Below, in pieces: positions 1 to 10,335 of a DNA stretch of 64,000 nucleotides. Origin of the DNA: Bufo bufo (Eukaryota > Chordata > Amphibia > Anura > Bufonidae); contig NC_053392.1 in the NCBI RefSeq assembly GCF_905171765.1, positions 403,545,399 through 403,609,398 on the forward strand. The letters are read 5' to 3'. The notes below the pieces were generated by a model. It had not been told where the DNA came from and searched no databases. It saw nothing but the letters and a program-made list of their open reading frames with translations. The translations under genes and the position numbers were made by a program. Within the stretch, counting starts at the first letter, position 1, and every line of letters starts with the position of its first letter.

Positions 1-2269
1 GTGCACTGTGCAACACCATCTGTGGCAAGGTCCACCTAACCACAGATACGTGGACCAGTAAGCGCGGCCAGGGACGCTATATCTCCCTAACTGCACACTG
101 GGTAAATGTAGTGGCGACTGGGCCCCAGGCGGAGAGCTGTTTGGCGCACGTCCTTCCGCCGCCAAGGATCGCAGGGCAACATTCTTTGCCTTCTGTCTCC
201 TCCTCCTCCTACTCAGCTTCCTCCTCCTCTTCTTCCACCTGCTCATCTAGTCAGCCACACACCTTCACCACCAACTTCAGCACAGCCTGGGGTAAACGTC
301 AGCAGGCCATTCTGAAACTCATATGTTTGGGGGACAGGCCCCACACCGCACAGGAGTTGTAGCGGGGTATAGAACAACAGACCGACGAGTGGTTGCTGCC
401 GGTGAGCCTCAAGCCCGGCCTGGTGGTGTGCGATAATGGGCGAAATCTCGTTGCAGCTCTGGGACTAGCCGGTTTGACGCACATCCCTTGCCTGGCGCAT
501 GTGCTGAATTTGGTGGTGCAGAAGTTTATTCGCAACTACCCCGACATGTCAGAGCTGCTGCAAAAAGTGCGGGCCGTCTGTTCGCGCTTTCGGCGTTCAC
601 ACCCTGCCGCTGCTCGCCTGTCTGCGCTACAGCGTAAGTTCGGCCTTCCCGCTCACCGCCTCATATGCGACGTACCCACCAGGTGGAACTCCACCTTGCA
701 TATGCTGGACAGACTGTGCGAGCAGCAGCAGGCCATAGTGGAGTTTCAGCTGCAGCACGCACGGGTCAGTCGCACTGTGGATCAGACACACTTCACCACC
801 AATGACTGGGCCTCCATGCGAGACCTGTGTGCCCTGCTGCGTTGTTTCGAGTACTCCACCAACATGGCCAGTGGCGATGACGCCGTTATCAGCGTTACAA
901 TACCACTTCTATGTCTCCTTGAGAAAACACTCAGGCTGGGTTCAGACCTGAGCGTCTTTGATATGCGCGTTTTTGACGCGCGTTTTTTATGCGCGTTTTT
1001 TGCAATAGTAAACGCGCGTTTGACGCGCGTTTGTGTGATTGACTGCAATGTCCTATGGCCACAAACACGCTGTAAAACGCCCCAAAGAAGCTCAAATACT
1101 TGTTTGAGCGTAGGGCGTTTTACAGCGCGTTTTTCAGCGCTGTAAAACGCTCAAGTGAGAACCAGGGCCATAGGGAAGCATTGGTTTCCATGTGTTGAGC
1201 GTTTTACAGCGCGTTTGAACGCGCTGTAAAACGCTCAAGTGTGAACCCAGCCTCAGGGCGATGATGGAAGAGGAGGTGGCCCAGGAGGAGGAGGAGGAAG
1301 AGGGGTCATTTTTAGCACTTTCAGGCCAGTCTCTTCGAAGTGACTCAGAGGGAGGTTTTTTTCAACACCAGAGGCCAGGTACAAATGTGGCCAGACAGGG
1401 CCCACTACTGGAGGACGAGGATGAGGAGGAGGAGGTGGAGGAGGATGAGGATGAAGCATGTTCCCAGCGGGGTGGCACCCAAAGCAGCTCGGGCCCATCA
1501 CTGGTGCGTGGCTGGGGGGAAACACAGGACGATGACGATACGCCTCCCACAGAGGACAGCTTGTCCTTACCTCTGGGCAGCCTGGCACACATGAGCGACT
1601 ACATGCTGCAGTGCCTGCGCAACGACAGCAGAGTTGCCCACATTTTAACGTGTGCGGACTACTGGGTTGCCACCCTGCTCGATCCCCGGTACAAAGACAA
1701 TGTGCCCACCTTACTTCCTACACTGGAGCATGATAGGAAGATGCGCGAGTACAAGCGCACGTTGGTAGACGCGCTACTGAGAGCATTCCCAAATGTCACA
1801 GGGGAACCAGTGGAAGCCCAAGGCGAAGGCAGAGGAGGAGCAAGAGGTCGCCAACGCAGCTGTGTCACGCCCAGCTCCTCTGAGGGCAGGGTTAGCATGG
1901 CAGAGATGTGGAAAAGTTTTGTCAACACGCCACAGCTAACTGCACCACCACCTGATACGGAGGCAACATTTCACTAACATGGTGGAACAGTACCTGTGCA
2001 CACCCCTCCACGTACTGACTGATGGTTCGGCCCCATTCAACTTCTGGGTCTCCAAATTTTCCACGTGGCCAGAGCTAGCCTTTTATGCCTTGGAGGTGCT
2101 GGCCTGCCCGGCGGCCAGCGTTTTGTCTGAACGTGTATTCAGCACGGCAGGGGGCGTCATTACAGACAAACGCAGCCGCCTGTCTACAGCCAATGTGGAC
2201 AAGCTGACGTTCATAAAAATGAACCAGGCATGGATCCCACAGGACCTGTCCATCCCTTGTGCAGATTAG
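1..2269 (+). pseudogene. hAT transposase (BED-finger/ZBED-like lineage), broken
   Basis: This is a cut-and-paste transposase with an RNase H-like catalytic fold. Visible in order: TTDTWTS near 40-60 (first catalytic Asp region), CDNGRN near 427-445 (second Asp region), the CLAHVLNLVVQ and PTRWNSTLHMLDRL helical segments (490-720), an acidic Glu-rich linker (1261-1460), YWVATLLDPRYK (about 1660-1700), and the C-terminal hAT dimerisation domain with ACPAASVLSERVFSTAGG (about 2100-2150), whose Glu is expected to be the third catalytic residue. The N-terminus and BED finger lie outside the window. It is broken by a stop near 361, by the MITE at 934-1252, and by a one-base frameshift near 1975. 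It is not a host gene, because it sits inside a terminal-repeat element and is disrupted. Confidence 0.9.
934..1252. mobile_element. 319-bp MITE, PIF/Harbinger-like, inside hAT transposase
   Basis: The terminal inverted repeats read GGCTGGGTTCAGACCTGAGCG on the left; the right end reversed is GGCTGGGTTCACACTTGAGCG. A 3-bp duplication TCA lies at 931-933 and 1253-1255. The interior is built of GCGTTTTACAGCGC-type palindromic words. Removing the element and one TCA restores the transposase frame seen in the second hAT copy (an LEKTL segment followed by an acidic run). Three-base duplications are typical of PIF/Harbinger, so that assignment is an inference. Confidence 0.8.
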
Positions 2270-2379
2270 ATATTAACTACCTCCCCTTAACAATATATTA
2301 TTCTACTCCAGGGCACTTCCTCATTCAATACTATTTTTAATTTCATTTTACCATTATATTGCGGGGCAACCCAAAGTTG

Positions 2380-2840
2380 AATGAACCTCTCCTCTGTCTG
2401 GGTGCCGGGGCCTAAATGTGTGACAGTGGCCTGTTCCAGTGGTGGGTGACGTGAAGCCTGATTCTCTGCTATGACATGAAGACAGATTCTGTGCTGACAT
2501 AAGGCCAGATTCTCTGTTACGGGACCGCTCTCCTCTGTCTAGGTGCCGGGGCCTAAATGTGTGACAGTGGCCTGTTCCAGTAGTGGGTGACGTGAAGCCT
2601 GATTCTCTGCTATGACATGAAGACTGATTCTGCGCTGACATAAAGCCAGATTCTCTGTTACGGGACCTCTCTCCTCTGCCTGGGTCTAAATGTGTGACAG
2701 TGGCCTGTTCCAGTGGTGGGTGACGTGAAGCCTGATTCTCTGCTATGACATGAAGACTGATTCTGTGCTGACATGAAGCCAGATTCTCTGCTATGGCATG
2801 AAGAGACTGATTCTGTGCTGACGTGAAGCCAGATTCTCTG
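2380..2840. repeat. Tandem repeat downstream of hAT 1 transposase, unit about 135-141 bp
   Basis: The block beginning GTGGGTGACGTGAAGCC recurs near 2442, 2582 and 2716, with internal half-repeats of CAGATTCTCTG and GACATGAAG. It lies 3' of the transposase stop, the same relative place as the 18S-like and U2-like arrays in the other two hAT elements. I could not match this unit to a known structural RNA. Confidence 0.75.
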
Positions 2841-2999
2841 CTATTGGGTCATTTTTATTTTTTTTATTTTTATTTTAATTCATTTCCCTATCCACATTTG
2901 TTTGCAGGGGATTTACCTACATTTTGCTGCCTTTTGCAGCCCTCTAGCTCTTTCCTGGGCTGTTTTACAGCCTTTTTAGTGCCCAAAAGTTCGGGTCCC

Positions 3000-3126
3000 C
3001 ATTGACTTAAATGGGGTTCGGGTTCGGGACGAAGTTCGGTTCGGGTTCGGATCCCGAACCCGAACATTTCCGGGAAGTTCGGCCTAACTTCTCGAACCCG
3101 AACATCCAGGTGTTCGCTCAACTCTA
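3000..3126. repeat. hAT subterminal palindromic zone and right TIR
   Basis: Words of the type TTCGGGTTCGG occur in both orientations and fold on themselves, ending at CGCTCAACTCTA. The same zone appears at both ends of hAT 2 (13613-13730 and 26970-27080) and at the left end of hAT 4 (45483-45600). It is probably the transposase-binding terminus of this hAT family (inference). Confidence 0.75.
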
Positions 3127-3710
3127 GTTATATGCTAAGTTAGAAAAATGTGTGTTTGCTGTTCAGGAGCTGCAGTTCCTTGGTTACCTGTTTTCTTCCT
3201 CAGGTTTTCGTATGGATCCTGATGCGGTTTTTGGGGTTTACAAATTACTACAGAAAATGTATCCTGAATTATTCTACTGTTGTCAAGCCTTTGACCGATA
3301 TGACCAAGAAAGGTGTGGATTTCTCAGTCTGGTCTGAAGAGGCATTACATGCTTTTTCTGCAATAAATAAATGTTTCGCTTCTGCTCCCATTCTGGTGCA
3401 ACCTGATGTGTCTCAGCCTTTCATTGTGGAGGTTGAAGCGTCAGAAGTGGGAGTCCGAGCAGTTTTGTCGCAGAGTCCTTCTCCTGGCAAATCGAGCCCT
3501 TGTGCTTTTTTCCCCCAAAAAACTCTCTTCTGCCAAAATAAATTATGATGTTGGTAATAGTGAGTTGCTGGCCATTAAATTGGCCTTTGAAGAATGGCGT
3601 CATTGTTTAGAAGGAGCGATTCATCCCATTACGGTAATTACTGATCATAAGAATCTGGCTTACCTGCAATCGGTGAAGCGTCTGAACCCAAGTCTGAACC
3701 CAGATTAAAT
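3127..3710 (+). pseudogene. Gypsy pol: end of reverse transcriptase and RNase H
   Basis: The frame opens directly at the hAT 1 boundary with the AKLEKCVF and LQFLGY region of gypsy reverse transcriptases. It continues through FLGFTNYYRKCI and PLTDMTKKG (thumb) into RNase H, with [18 protein letters not shown] near 3560-3610 and [11 protein letters not shown] near 3630-3665. These enzymes copy element RNA into DNA and remove the RNA strand. At least two frameshifts (near 3225 and 3470) and a run of ten or more G near 3780 break the frame. The catalytic reverse transcriptase core lies upstream and is not in the window. Confidence 0.85.
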
Positions 3711-3812
3711 TTTGTGGTCACTTATTGCCCTGGGGTCAAAAACGTCAAGGCAGATGCTTTGTCACGTTGCTTTCCTTGGGGGGGGGGGGATTCGTAGGAT
3801 CCTGCTCTGATT

Positions 3813-4334
3813 TTGACTGATGGGGTGGTGGTTTCCGCCCTTTATCCCGAACTTGAGGCGGAGGTGTTAAAAGTTCAAGGTAAGGCACCTGATTTCTGTC
3901 CTCCAGGGAGGTTGTTTGTTTCTTCTGGGCTTCGGCACAAGGTGTTCAAGGAACATCATGATTATGTCCTTTTGGGACACCCTGGGAGCAGATCTACTGT
4001 GGATCTTATTTCCTGAGGATTCTGGTGGCCAGGTTTACGTGGCAGCCTGTGAGACCTGTGCACGTGCCAAGGTGACTCATACTCGGCCTTCAGGATCTCT
4101 TCTTCCTTTGTCCATCCCATCCCGCCCCTGGATTCATTTGTCCATGAAATTCATCACTGATTTGCCTAGTTCCTCTGGAAAGACAGTGATTTTGGTGGTG
4201 GTGGACAGCTTCAGTAAGATGGCGCACTTTATATTATTATCAGGTTTGCCTAATGCCAAAACTCTCGCTCAAGTGTTTATTGATAACATCGTGAAATTAC
4301 ACGGCATTCGCTCTGATGTTGTGTCTGATAGGGG
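3813..4334 (+). pseudogene. Gypsy integrase, first part (zinc-binding and start of catalytic core)
   Basis: The zinc-binding region is visible with CETCARAKVTH near 4045-4080. The catalytic core follows: FITDLPSSSGK (first Asp) near 4150-4185, VVVDSFSKMAHF near 4195-4230, and VSDRG (second Asp) near 4320-4334. Integrase inserts the DNA copy into chromosomes. The frame is cut at VSDRG by PLE 1 and resumes at 8463 with the 14-bp duplication GTGTCTGATAGGGG. A frameshift near 3915-4015 and a stop near 4014 precede the core. Confidence 0.85.
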
Positions 4335-4442
4335 TCAAACAAAAATGTATGGTAGGACAGCACCACTTACTTGAATGCACTCAAGAGACTTTGCGGCGGT
4401 GCTCGTGGCGTCAGGTCTCGGCCTCAGAGACCCCCAATGTAC

Positions 4443-4879
4443 CAGCAGAGATGAAGAAGGTCACGGCACTCCAAAAGCAAATTCAATGTGTTTTAATCCA
4501 CCAAATATTCAGCAGCAACGTTTCGACAACAGTCTTTATCAAGCTACATACAAGTTTATAAGTGACTCACATTACATATATATAGGGGTACTAATTCATA
4601 CCAATCAATCAGTGGGTGTGCTACCACCAATAGACCCGCCTCCTCTCAGGTACAAATAATCATATAATTAATTCAGTCTATCAACCACAGTGTAAATTAA
4701 CATAAGGCTTACCGAGCGTTCATACTTGGGCTGTTAATCCATAGTGTGTCCATGATGAGCGGCGTCTTCCGCATGCGACTGCGGCTGCGCGAATATTCGA
4801 ACGGGATTCACATACATCACATGTTCAACTATACAGTCCTGTGATCAGTGACGCTACTCCCGGTCACCTGACAGATGAC
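4443..4879. repeat. PLE 1 left terminal inverted repeat (pLTR)
   Basis: This is nearly identical to the reverse complement of 8026-8462. It runs from CAGCAGAGATGAAGAAGG to ACAGATGAC, so its inner end includes the first bases of the coding start found at 8030. On the minus strand it contains a hammerhead-like core (4511-4550). Confidence 0.9.
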
Positions 4880-5952
4880 GCGCCTAAGCGTCTAGTCACT
4901 GTCATAGTAACCCCAGGTCCTACAGAGAGAGTATGTCATTCCCTGCAATTCTCTTTATCCAGCATTATGTCAAACCCGTTTAACTACATGCCTAGACGCT
5001 GGTCACCACGGACACAACAACCGAAAGATGATACTATTTAAGGAAAATATTGTTTCTTTCAACAGTGTCATAGGAGCCGATCTACAGCAGGATATATAAC
5101 ACCTCAATCATATCAATACCGCGGTTCAGTATCTGACTGGCTATGCGAAAAACGGAATAGTATAATGTCACACATAGACATAAAGGGAAGCCCTTTCATA
5201 GAAGTTCGGAGCTGATCAATAAATGTGATCCCATCAACATTCGTTTACAAAGCAATAAGTTCAAAAAAATGAGTTCGAAAATGGCATATGGGGGAATCCC
5301 GTGTGCCACACGGTATAGAGTAAACAAACCCCTACCTCCCATAAGGTAAATACCCCGGGATGTATTGGTGTGTTATACTCTCAATATGCTAAAGAATGCA
5401 TTTGGACAGGGGATATTGGGGCCACAACCATTGCCTCCCTCTGTAGAAAGAGAGACAACCGATGTGTGCCCTTGCCTGGTTTGGGCCCCACCACCAAGTG
5501 GGAAACCCCTACCACGCTAATCCCCAATGCCTCCTGTAAATATAAATATTTTCTCGTATTCTATATAAGCATCACCCTACGCCACCAGAGCTCAATATAA
5601 CCCGTATACACAGATCAGCTCCCCAGATGAATAATTAGGGCTTAAGAAATCCACCCGTCATACAAGTTGGTCACTTCTGTCCTGCATATCCAGTCTATAG
5701 AATCAAAACCTGCCACACAATTCGTGCGATGGTAAAATAAACCTGCTGGACGGCTCCCAGGTCACTGCTCCCAAAACACCTTAGTCCATCCCTCGCCCGT
5801 TTCCCGCATGGCAGCCTTATCTATAAGTGATAAACAAAAAAGGAGAAGAGAAAAGAACAAAAAGAATAAAATCTGTTAATGATCTCGATACAATATCGGG
5901 TACTGGCACTTAATATATGAAAAACCCTTATTTTCACATCCTAAATAACGAT
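4880..5952. other. PLE 1 3' region without recognised gene
   Basis: About 1.07 kb between the left terminal repeat and the coding region's end. Open frames here are short and show no recognisable domain. It is read as the 3' untranslated region of PLE 1. Confidence 0.6.
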
Positions 5953-8030
5953 TCAAAAGAGGGAGCCCACCTTGAACTCCCGATTGAGTCCCTTAGGCTC
6001 AATGGTGTCCAATTCAAAGATCCATCTGAGTTCCAGGCGTTTTAATAGCCGTTCCCGATCACCACCTCTCCGTGGTGCGGGGACGCCATCGATGATCCTA
6101 AACCTCAATTGTGCAACGCTGTGTCTACATCTATAGAAATGTTCCGGGACTGGAAGTTCACCTTCCAAATTTTCAGACGCATTCTCCATCCTTGTGAACA
6201 ATTTCCGGATGGAGTACCTATGCTGGTTAATCCTCAATTTACAGGCCTGTGTGGTCTCACCCACATAGATGAGACCACACGGGCACTGCAATGTGTAGAT
6301 CACAAACTCAGAGGAACACGTGAAAAAACCTTTTATATCATACTTCTTTCCAGTGTGTGGATGGAAAAAGGTTTGTCCCTTCAGTATATTGTTGCAGTTG
6401 CAACAATTGAGGCAAGGATAGCACCCCTTTCTGGAGATGCATGACTTAACAGGCCTCTGCAGAAAAGAATGTACTAACTGATCGCCCAGATTCTTAGATC
6501 TCCTATAGGACATGAGCGGTGGTGTCTGGAACTCCACAATGTCTGGAAAAGAGCGTGTCAGGATTTGCCAATTTCGTCTGAGTGTTCCCGCTATTTGTTT
6601 GCTCAGAACCGAATGTGTGGACACAAAAGGTAATCTTTTGTTCTCCATTTTCGTTCTGGTCGTAGTCAACAAATGAGTCCGCGTGTGTTGCCTGACTTTG
6701 TCAAGATGTCTTCTAACCAACTTTTTGGGATATTGTCTGGCTATGAACTTAGAGCTCATTGCCTGCAATCTGTCATCTACATTTTTGTCATCTGAGATGA
6801 TACGCCTAACCCTAAGAAGTTGGCTATATGGGAGAGAACTCAGCATGTTTTTTGGATGGGCACTATCAAAGCGCAACATATTATTTCTGTCCGTTGGTTT
6901 AACAAAAATGTCTGTTTGGAGACCCCTCTCAGTCACATAAACTAATGTGTCTAAGAATTGCATAGAGTGTGGCGAGTCCACTCTAGTAAACTTCAGTTGC
7001 GTATGGACACTATTGATGTAATCATGAAACTCCCCTAACTCCGCGGCCGTCCCTGTCCATATGAGGAAGATGTCGTCTATATACCTCATCCACCCGGACA
7101 CAAATTGGAACAGGGTGGATGGGTATATAGACGACTCCTCCACATATGTCATATAGATATTGGCATATGTCGGGGCCATGTTAGACCCCATGGCGGTCCC
7201 ACGATTTTGAATGTAGAACCTGTCGTCAAAACTGAAATAGTTGCTAGTCAGCAGGATCTCCAACAGTGAGCTAACAAATTCACATAATTCTGCGGGGTAG
7301 TCAGTGTGTCGCAAGGCCCACTGGACAGCCTCCAAACCCTTTTTTTATGTTCAATGCAAGTGTACAGACTGGTGACGTCAAAAGACACCAGTCTATCACC
7401 CACACCGAATGCTAACTGTTGGACCCTGCTGAGAAATTCAGTCGTATCCCTCACATATGACTTTGCTCCTGTAGCTGAAGTCCTCAACAACTTGTCGATG
7501 AACACAGCCGCAGGGGCAAAGACCGAATCTATACCCGCCACTATGGGACGTCCAGGCGGGTTACATAGGTCCTTGTGAATCTTTGGTAAGACATACAGGG
7601 TTGGTGTAACTGGATGTTTCTCTATCAAATAACTATGGAATTTTGCATCAATGATGTTATTAGCATAAGCATTATCTACCAGTATTTTTATTTTCTTCAT
7701 CACTCCGAATTTCGGATCTCCATTGACCTGTCTATAAACTTCTGTGTCTTGCAGTTGTTTCTCTATTTCAGCAACGTACTTAGTAGTATTCATCACTACA
7801 ATTGCCCCTCCCTTGTCGGCTGCTTTGATCGTAAGCTCTTTGCGCCGACTAAGGGAGGTCAACGCAGCTTTTTCTTCCTTGGTCAGGTTAGACCTTGAGA
7901 CATCATCATTCTGTCGTCTCAACCTGGTAACGTCCGACCGGACCAAGGATATAAAAGTATCTATTGCTTTATGATATATCGGGGGTTGAAAATCACTCTT
8001 AATATGTAACCCCAAGTCTGTCAAGGTCAT
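5953..8030 (-). pseudogene. Penelope-like reverse transcriptase with C-terminal GIY-YIG endonuclease
   Basis: The protein copies element RNA and nicks target DNA with the GIY-YIG domain. From the start at 8030: an N-terminal helical region; KAADKGGAIVVMN near 7800; YVLPKIHKD and PPGRPIVAGI (about 7550-7610); LVSFDVTSLYTCI (about 7360-7400, with the Asp of motif A); GTAMGSNMAPTYANIY (about 7160-7205); MRYIDDIFLIW (about 7060-7095, motif C YIDD). Then comes the cysteine-rich CYPCLNCCNCNN linker near 6400-6430 and the GIY-YIG domain, with VIYTLQCPCGLIYVGETT near 6245-6300. The only break seen is a frameshift at a seven-base A/T run near 7341-7348. The start ATG lies just inside the terminal repeat, so the N-terminus may be short compared with PLE 4. 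Confidence 0.9.
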
Positions 8031-8462
8031 CTGTCAGGTGACCGGGAGTAGCGTCACTGATCACATGACTGTATAGTTGAACATGTGATGTATGTGAATC
8101 CCGTTCTAATATTCGCGCAGCCGCAGTCGCATGCGGAAGACGCCGCTCATCATGGACACACTATGGATTAACAGCCCAAGTATGAACGCTCGGTAAGCCT
8201 TATGTTAATTTACACTGTGGTTGATAGACTGAATTAATTATATGATTATTTGTACCTGAGAGGAGGCGGGTCTATTGGTGGTAGCACACCCACTGATTGA
8301 TTGGTATGAATTAGTACCCCTATATATATGTAATGTGAGTCACTTATAAACTTGTATGTAGCTTGATAAAGACTGTTGTCGAAACGTTGCTGCTGAATAT
8401 TTGTTGGATTAAAACACATTGAATTTGCTTTTGGAGTGCCGTGACCTTCTTCATCTCTGCTG
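8026..8462. repeat. PLE 1 right terminal inverted repeat (pLTR)
   Basis: Reverse complement of 4443-4879, with very few differences. It contains a hammerhead-like core on the plus strand (8357-8396), antisense to the element's genes. The inner boundary coincides with the coding start. Confidence 0.9.
8357..8396 (+). ncRNA. Degenerate hammerhead-ribozyme-like core in PLE 1 repeat
   Basis: GCTTGATAAA is followed by the stem GAC-TGTT-GTC and then GAAAC, resembling the CUGAUGA / stem II / GAAA layout of hammerhead ribozymes known in PLE terminal repeats. The first box is altered (TTGATAA instead of CTGATGA), so self-cleavage is doubtful. The inverted copy on the minus strand lies at 4511-4550. 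Confidence 0.5.
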
Positions 8463-9326
8463 GTGTCTGATAGGGGGACATAATTTGTTTCAAGGTTCTG
8501 GAGAGCATTCTGTATTTGTCTGGGAGTTCAGTTGTTCTTCTCTTCGGCTTTACATCCTCAGTCGAATGGACAAACGGAGTGCACTAACCAAAATCTGGAA
8601 ACTTATTTTAGGTGTTTTGTCTCCGAGAATCAGGAAGGGTGGTCTTCATTTTTATCTTTGGCTGAGTTTGCCCTAAATAACCGTAGACAGGAGTCCACTA
8701 ATAAGTCACCATTTTTTGGTGCATATGGGTTTCACCCTCAGTTTGGTACCTTTTCTGGGACTGAGTCCTCTGGTATACCTGAATAGGAAAGATTCTCTTC
8801 CTCATTGTCATCTATCTGGTGGAAGATTCAAATCAATTTGAAAAAAATTTGCGAAATATATAAACGTATGGCTGACAAGACACGTATGACTGGTCCGGAC
8901 CTGTGTGTGGGTGATTTGGTGTGGTTGTCCACTAAGAACATTAAGTTGAAGGTACCCTCTTGGAAGTTGGGCCCAAGATTAATTGGTCATTACAAGATCT
9001 CTGCCATTATTAATCCGGTTACATTTCGTCTCGAACTTCCGCAGGCTTGGAAGATCCATAATGTATTTCACAGGTCTTTGTTGAAAAACTATTTGGAACC
9101 TGCTGAACAATCTCCCTTGCCACCTCCTCCTGTCTTGGTAGATGGTAATCTGGAGTTTCAGATCTCCAGAATAATTAACTCGCGTATTCTTCGTGGTTCC
9201 CTTCAGTACCTCAAACATTGGAAGGGTTACTGGCCAGAAGAAAGAATGTGGGTTCCGGCGACTGATGTCAGTGTTAGTCGCCTTCTGAAGGCTTTTCACA
9301 GGTGGTCACCTGTAGAAGGGGGGTAC
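8463..9326 (+). pseudogene. Gypsy integrase C-terminal part with chromodomain
   Basis: The frame resumes after PLE 1. The pieces are the core remainder (SNGQTE near 8560-8580; FALNNRRQEST near 8670-8700, the region of the catalytic Glu), the VGDLVWLSTKNI and SWKLGPRLIGHYKI C-terminal DNA-binding segment (about 8905-9005), and VFHRSLLKNYL (about 9065-9100). A chromodomain follows, LQYLKHWKGYWPEERMWVPA (about 9205-9265), which in chromoviruses directs insertion to marked chromatin. Frameshifts lie near 8580 and 8785. The polypurine tract follows about 9310-9323. Confidence 0.87.
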
Positions 9327-9882
9327 TGTCACTGCCTACCCTGTGAGAGATCTGAGAAGATCAGATAGACTTGCAGCACATGAGTCTATCTGACAGGTCT
9401 TTCTGTGTTTCCTTTCTGTTTGTTGTTGTGGGCAGGATCCCACCTCCCCACAGGTTTGGCACTATTTTAATCTGCCTCTTACTTCTGACTTTGCGGTTTA
9501 TATTTATCTTCTGGAGTTCTATACTGGTTGTTTGTGGATCCTCTACTTCCCACTCGTCTCAAGCTAACTCCTCCTGTTTTTTTCTTTAGTGCATGTGTTG
9601 CTGCTAGGTCTCAGGGAGACGCTGGTCCCTTTACTGTGGAAGGTACCGGCTGTCTCATTCCCCTCTCCCTAAGTTAGTGTTTGCTACAGTGTCAGCAGGG
9701 CTTAGGTTCCTGCGTATGAGTTAGTTCACCATCAGTACTTGCTCATACTGTCAGCAGTCAGGGAGAGGCTCAGGAATTGTTAGGAGGTTACCATTCCCTC
9801 CTCTCTAGCTTTGGGGCCTAGTCTGTTTACCTGTTGCTGTTTGTTTACTTGGTTTTCCTCTTATCCCCACTTGCCGTGATAG
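9327..9882 (+). repeat. Gypsy 3' LTR
   Basis: It starts TGTCACTGCC right after the polypurine tract and ends GCCGTGATA. The TGTCAC / GTGATA ends match the style of the solo LTR at 47264-47926. The following GTAAT (9883-9887) would be the 5-bp duplication; the partner is outside the window. Confidence 0.75.
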
Positions 9883-10008
9883 TAATATGCTAACTGGCAA
9901 TGAATTACAATACAGATCACGTAATAGGTAATTCAATTAAATGTTGTGAGCACTCCCTGATTTGGTACCATACAGACGTTGCAGTTGTGTATATAACCTT
10001 CCGGCATT

Positions 10009-10335
10009 ATGGCACATATATCTTTACGTCCCATGGAAGATGATGGGGACAGATTATTGAAAATTAATGCCATTTTTGATAAGCCGAAACACATGAACCA
10101 GGAAAACCTGCACTTGAATGTATTAATGCCTTCGCTTAAGAACCTTTTGTTAAAAGAGCTTCGTACATGGTGGGACTTTACGTCATTAAAGAAATATATC
10201 GACAAACAAATGGTCTCGCGGGGTCTCAGGTTAAAGAAAAAACCTACCATTATTTGCTCGGACACTTTTTTATCTGAGTGGGAAGCTATCCTTAGACTAA
10301 GACTGGTTATACTGGAAGTATTTTTAACCGCTTAA
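10009..10335 (+). pseudogene. Penelope-like element, N-terminal fragment
   Basis: The translation contains LLLKELRTWWDFTSLKKYID followed by VSRGLRLKKKP and CSDTFLSEWEAIL. This is the same N-terminal layout as PLE 4 (LSWWEVQSLESYL then VPRGLR), the conserved tryptophan/PRGLR region of PLE proteins. No reverse transcriptase follows: the sequence passes into an unrelated repeat near 10330. It is a truncated fossil, not a small host gene. Confidence 0.72.

Larger units (their letters stand above)
1..3126 (+). mobile_element. hAT element 1, right part (left end outside window)
   Basis: The piece holds a hAT transposase pseudogene (1-2269), a short AT-rich 3' region, a tandem repeat (about 2380-2840) and a terminal zone rich in TTCGGGTTCG-like words. 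It ends with CGCTCAACTCTA at 3126, the reverse complement of the TAGAGTTGAGCG that opens hAT element 2 at 13613. Immediately after 3126 a gypsy reverse transcriptase reading frame begins, so the element is inserted in the gypsy element. The expected 8-bp target duplication (GTTATATG at 3127-3134) cannot be confirmed because the left end is not in the window. Confidence 0.88.
4335..8462 (-). mobile_element. Penelope-like element 1, almost intact
   Basis: A 4128-bp insertion in the gypsy integrase is flanked by a perfect 14-bp duplication, GTGTCTGATAGGGG, at 4321-4334 and 8463-8476. Reading on the minus strand: 437-bp terminal repeat (8462-8026), a reverse transcriptase/GIY-YIG coding region (8030-5953), about 1.07 kb of 3' region, then the same terminal repeat in inverted orientation (4879-4443), and about 108 extra bp. 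Inverted or partial terminal repeats are a known PLE feature. There is one obvious frameshift in the coding region, so it is young compared with its neighbours. Confidence 0.92.
3127..9887 (+). mobile_element. Ty3/gypsy chromovirus-type LTR retrotransposon, 5' part missing
   Basis: The order is reverse transcriptase end, RNase H (3127-3710), integrase (3813-4334, continuing after the PLE at 8463), integrase C-terminus, chromodomain (to about 9310), polypurine tract GAAGGGGGG near 9317, 3' LTR (9327-9882), then flank GTAAT. The 5' LTR, gag and protease would lie left of hAT element 1, outside the window. Two nested insertions (hAT 1 and PLE 1) and several frameshifts make it a fossil. Confidence 0.85.

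Noticed and set aside
1253..1588. Pro-rich open frame opposite the hAT 1 linker
   Set aside because: It is the antisense shadow of the Glu-rich acidic linker of the transposase.
10009..10335. Small host gene of 108 residues
   Set aside because: Tryptophan-rich segment and RGLR wording match the PLE N-terminus; sequence runs into repeats on both sides.
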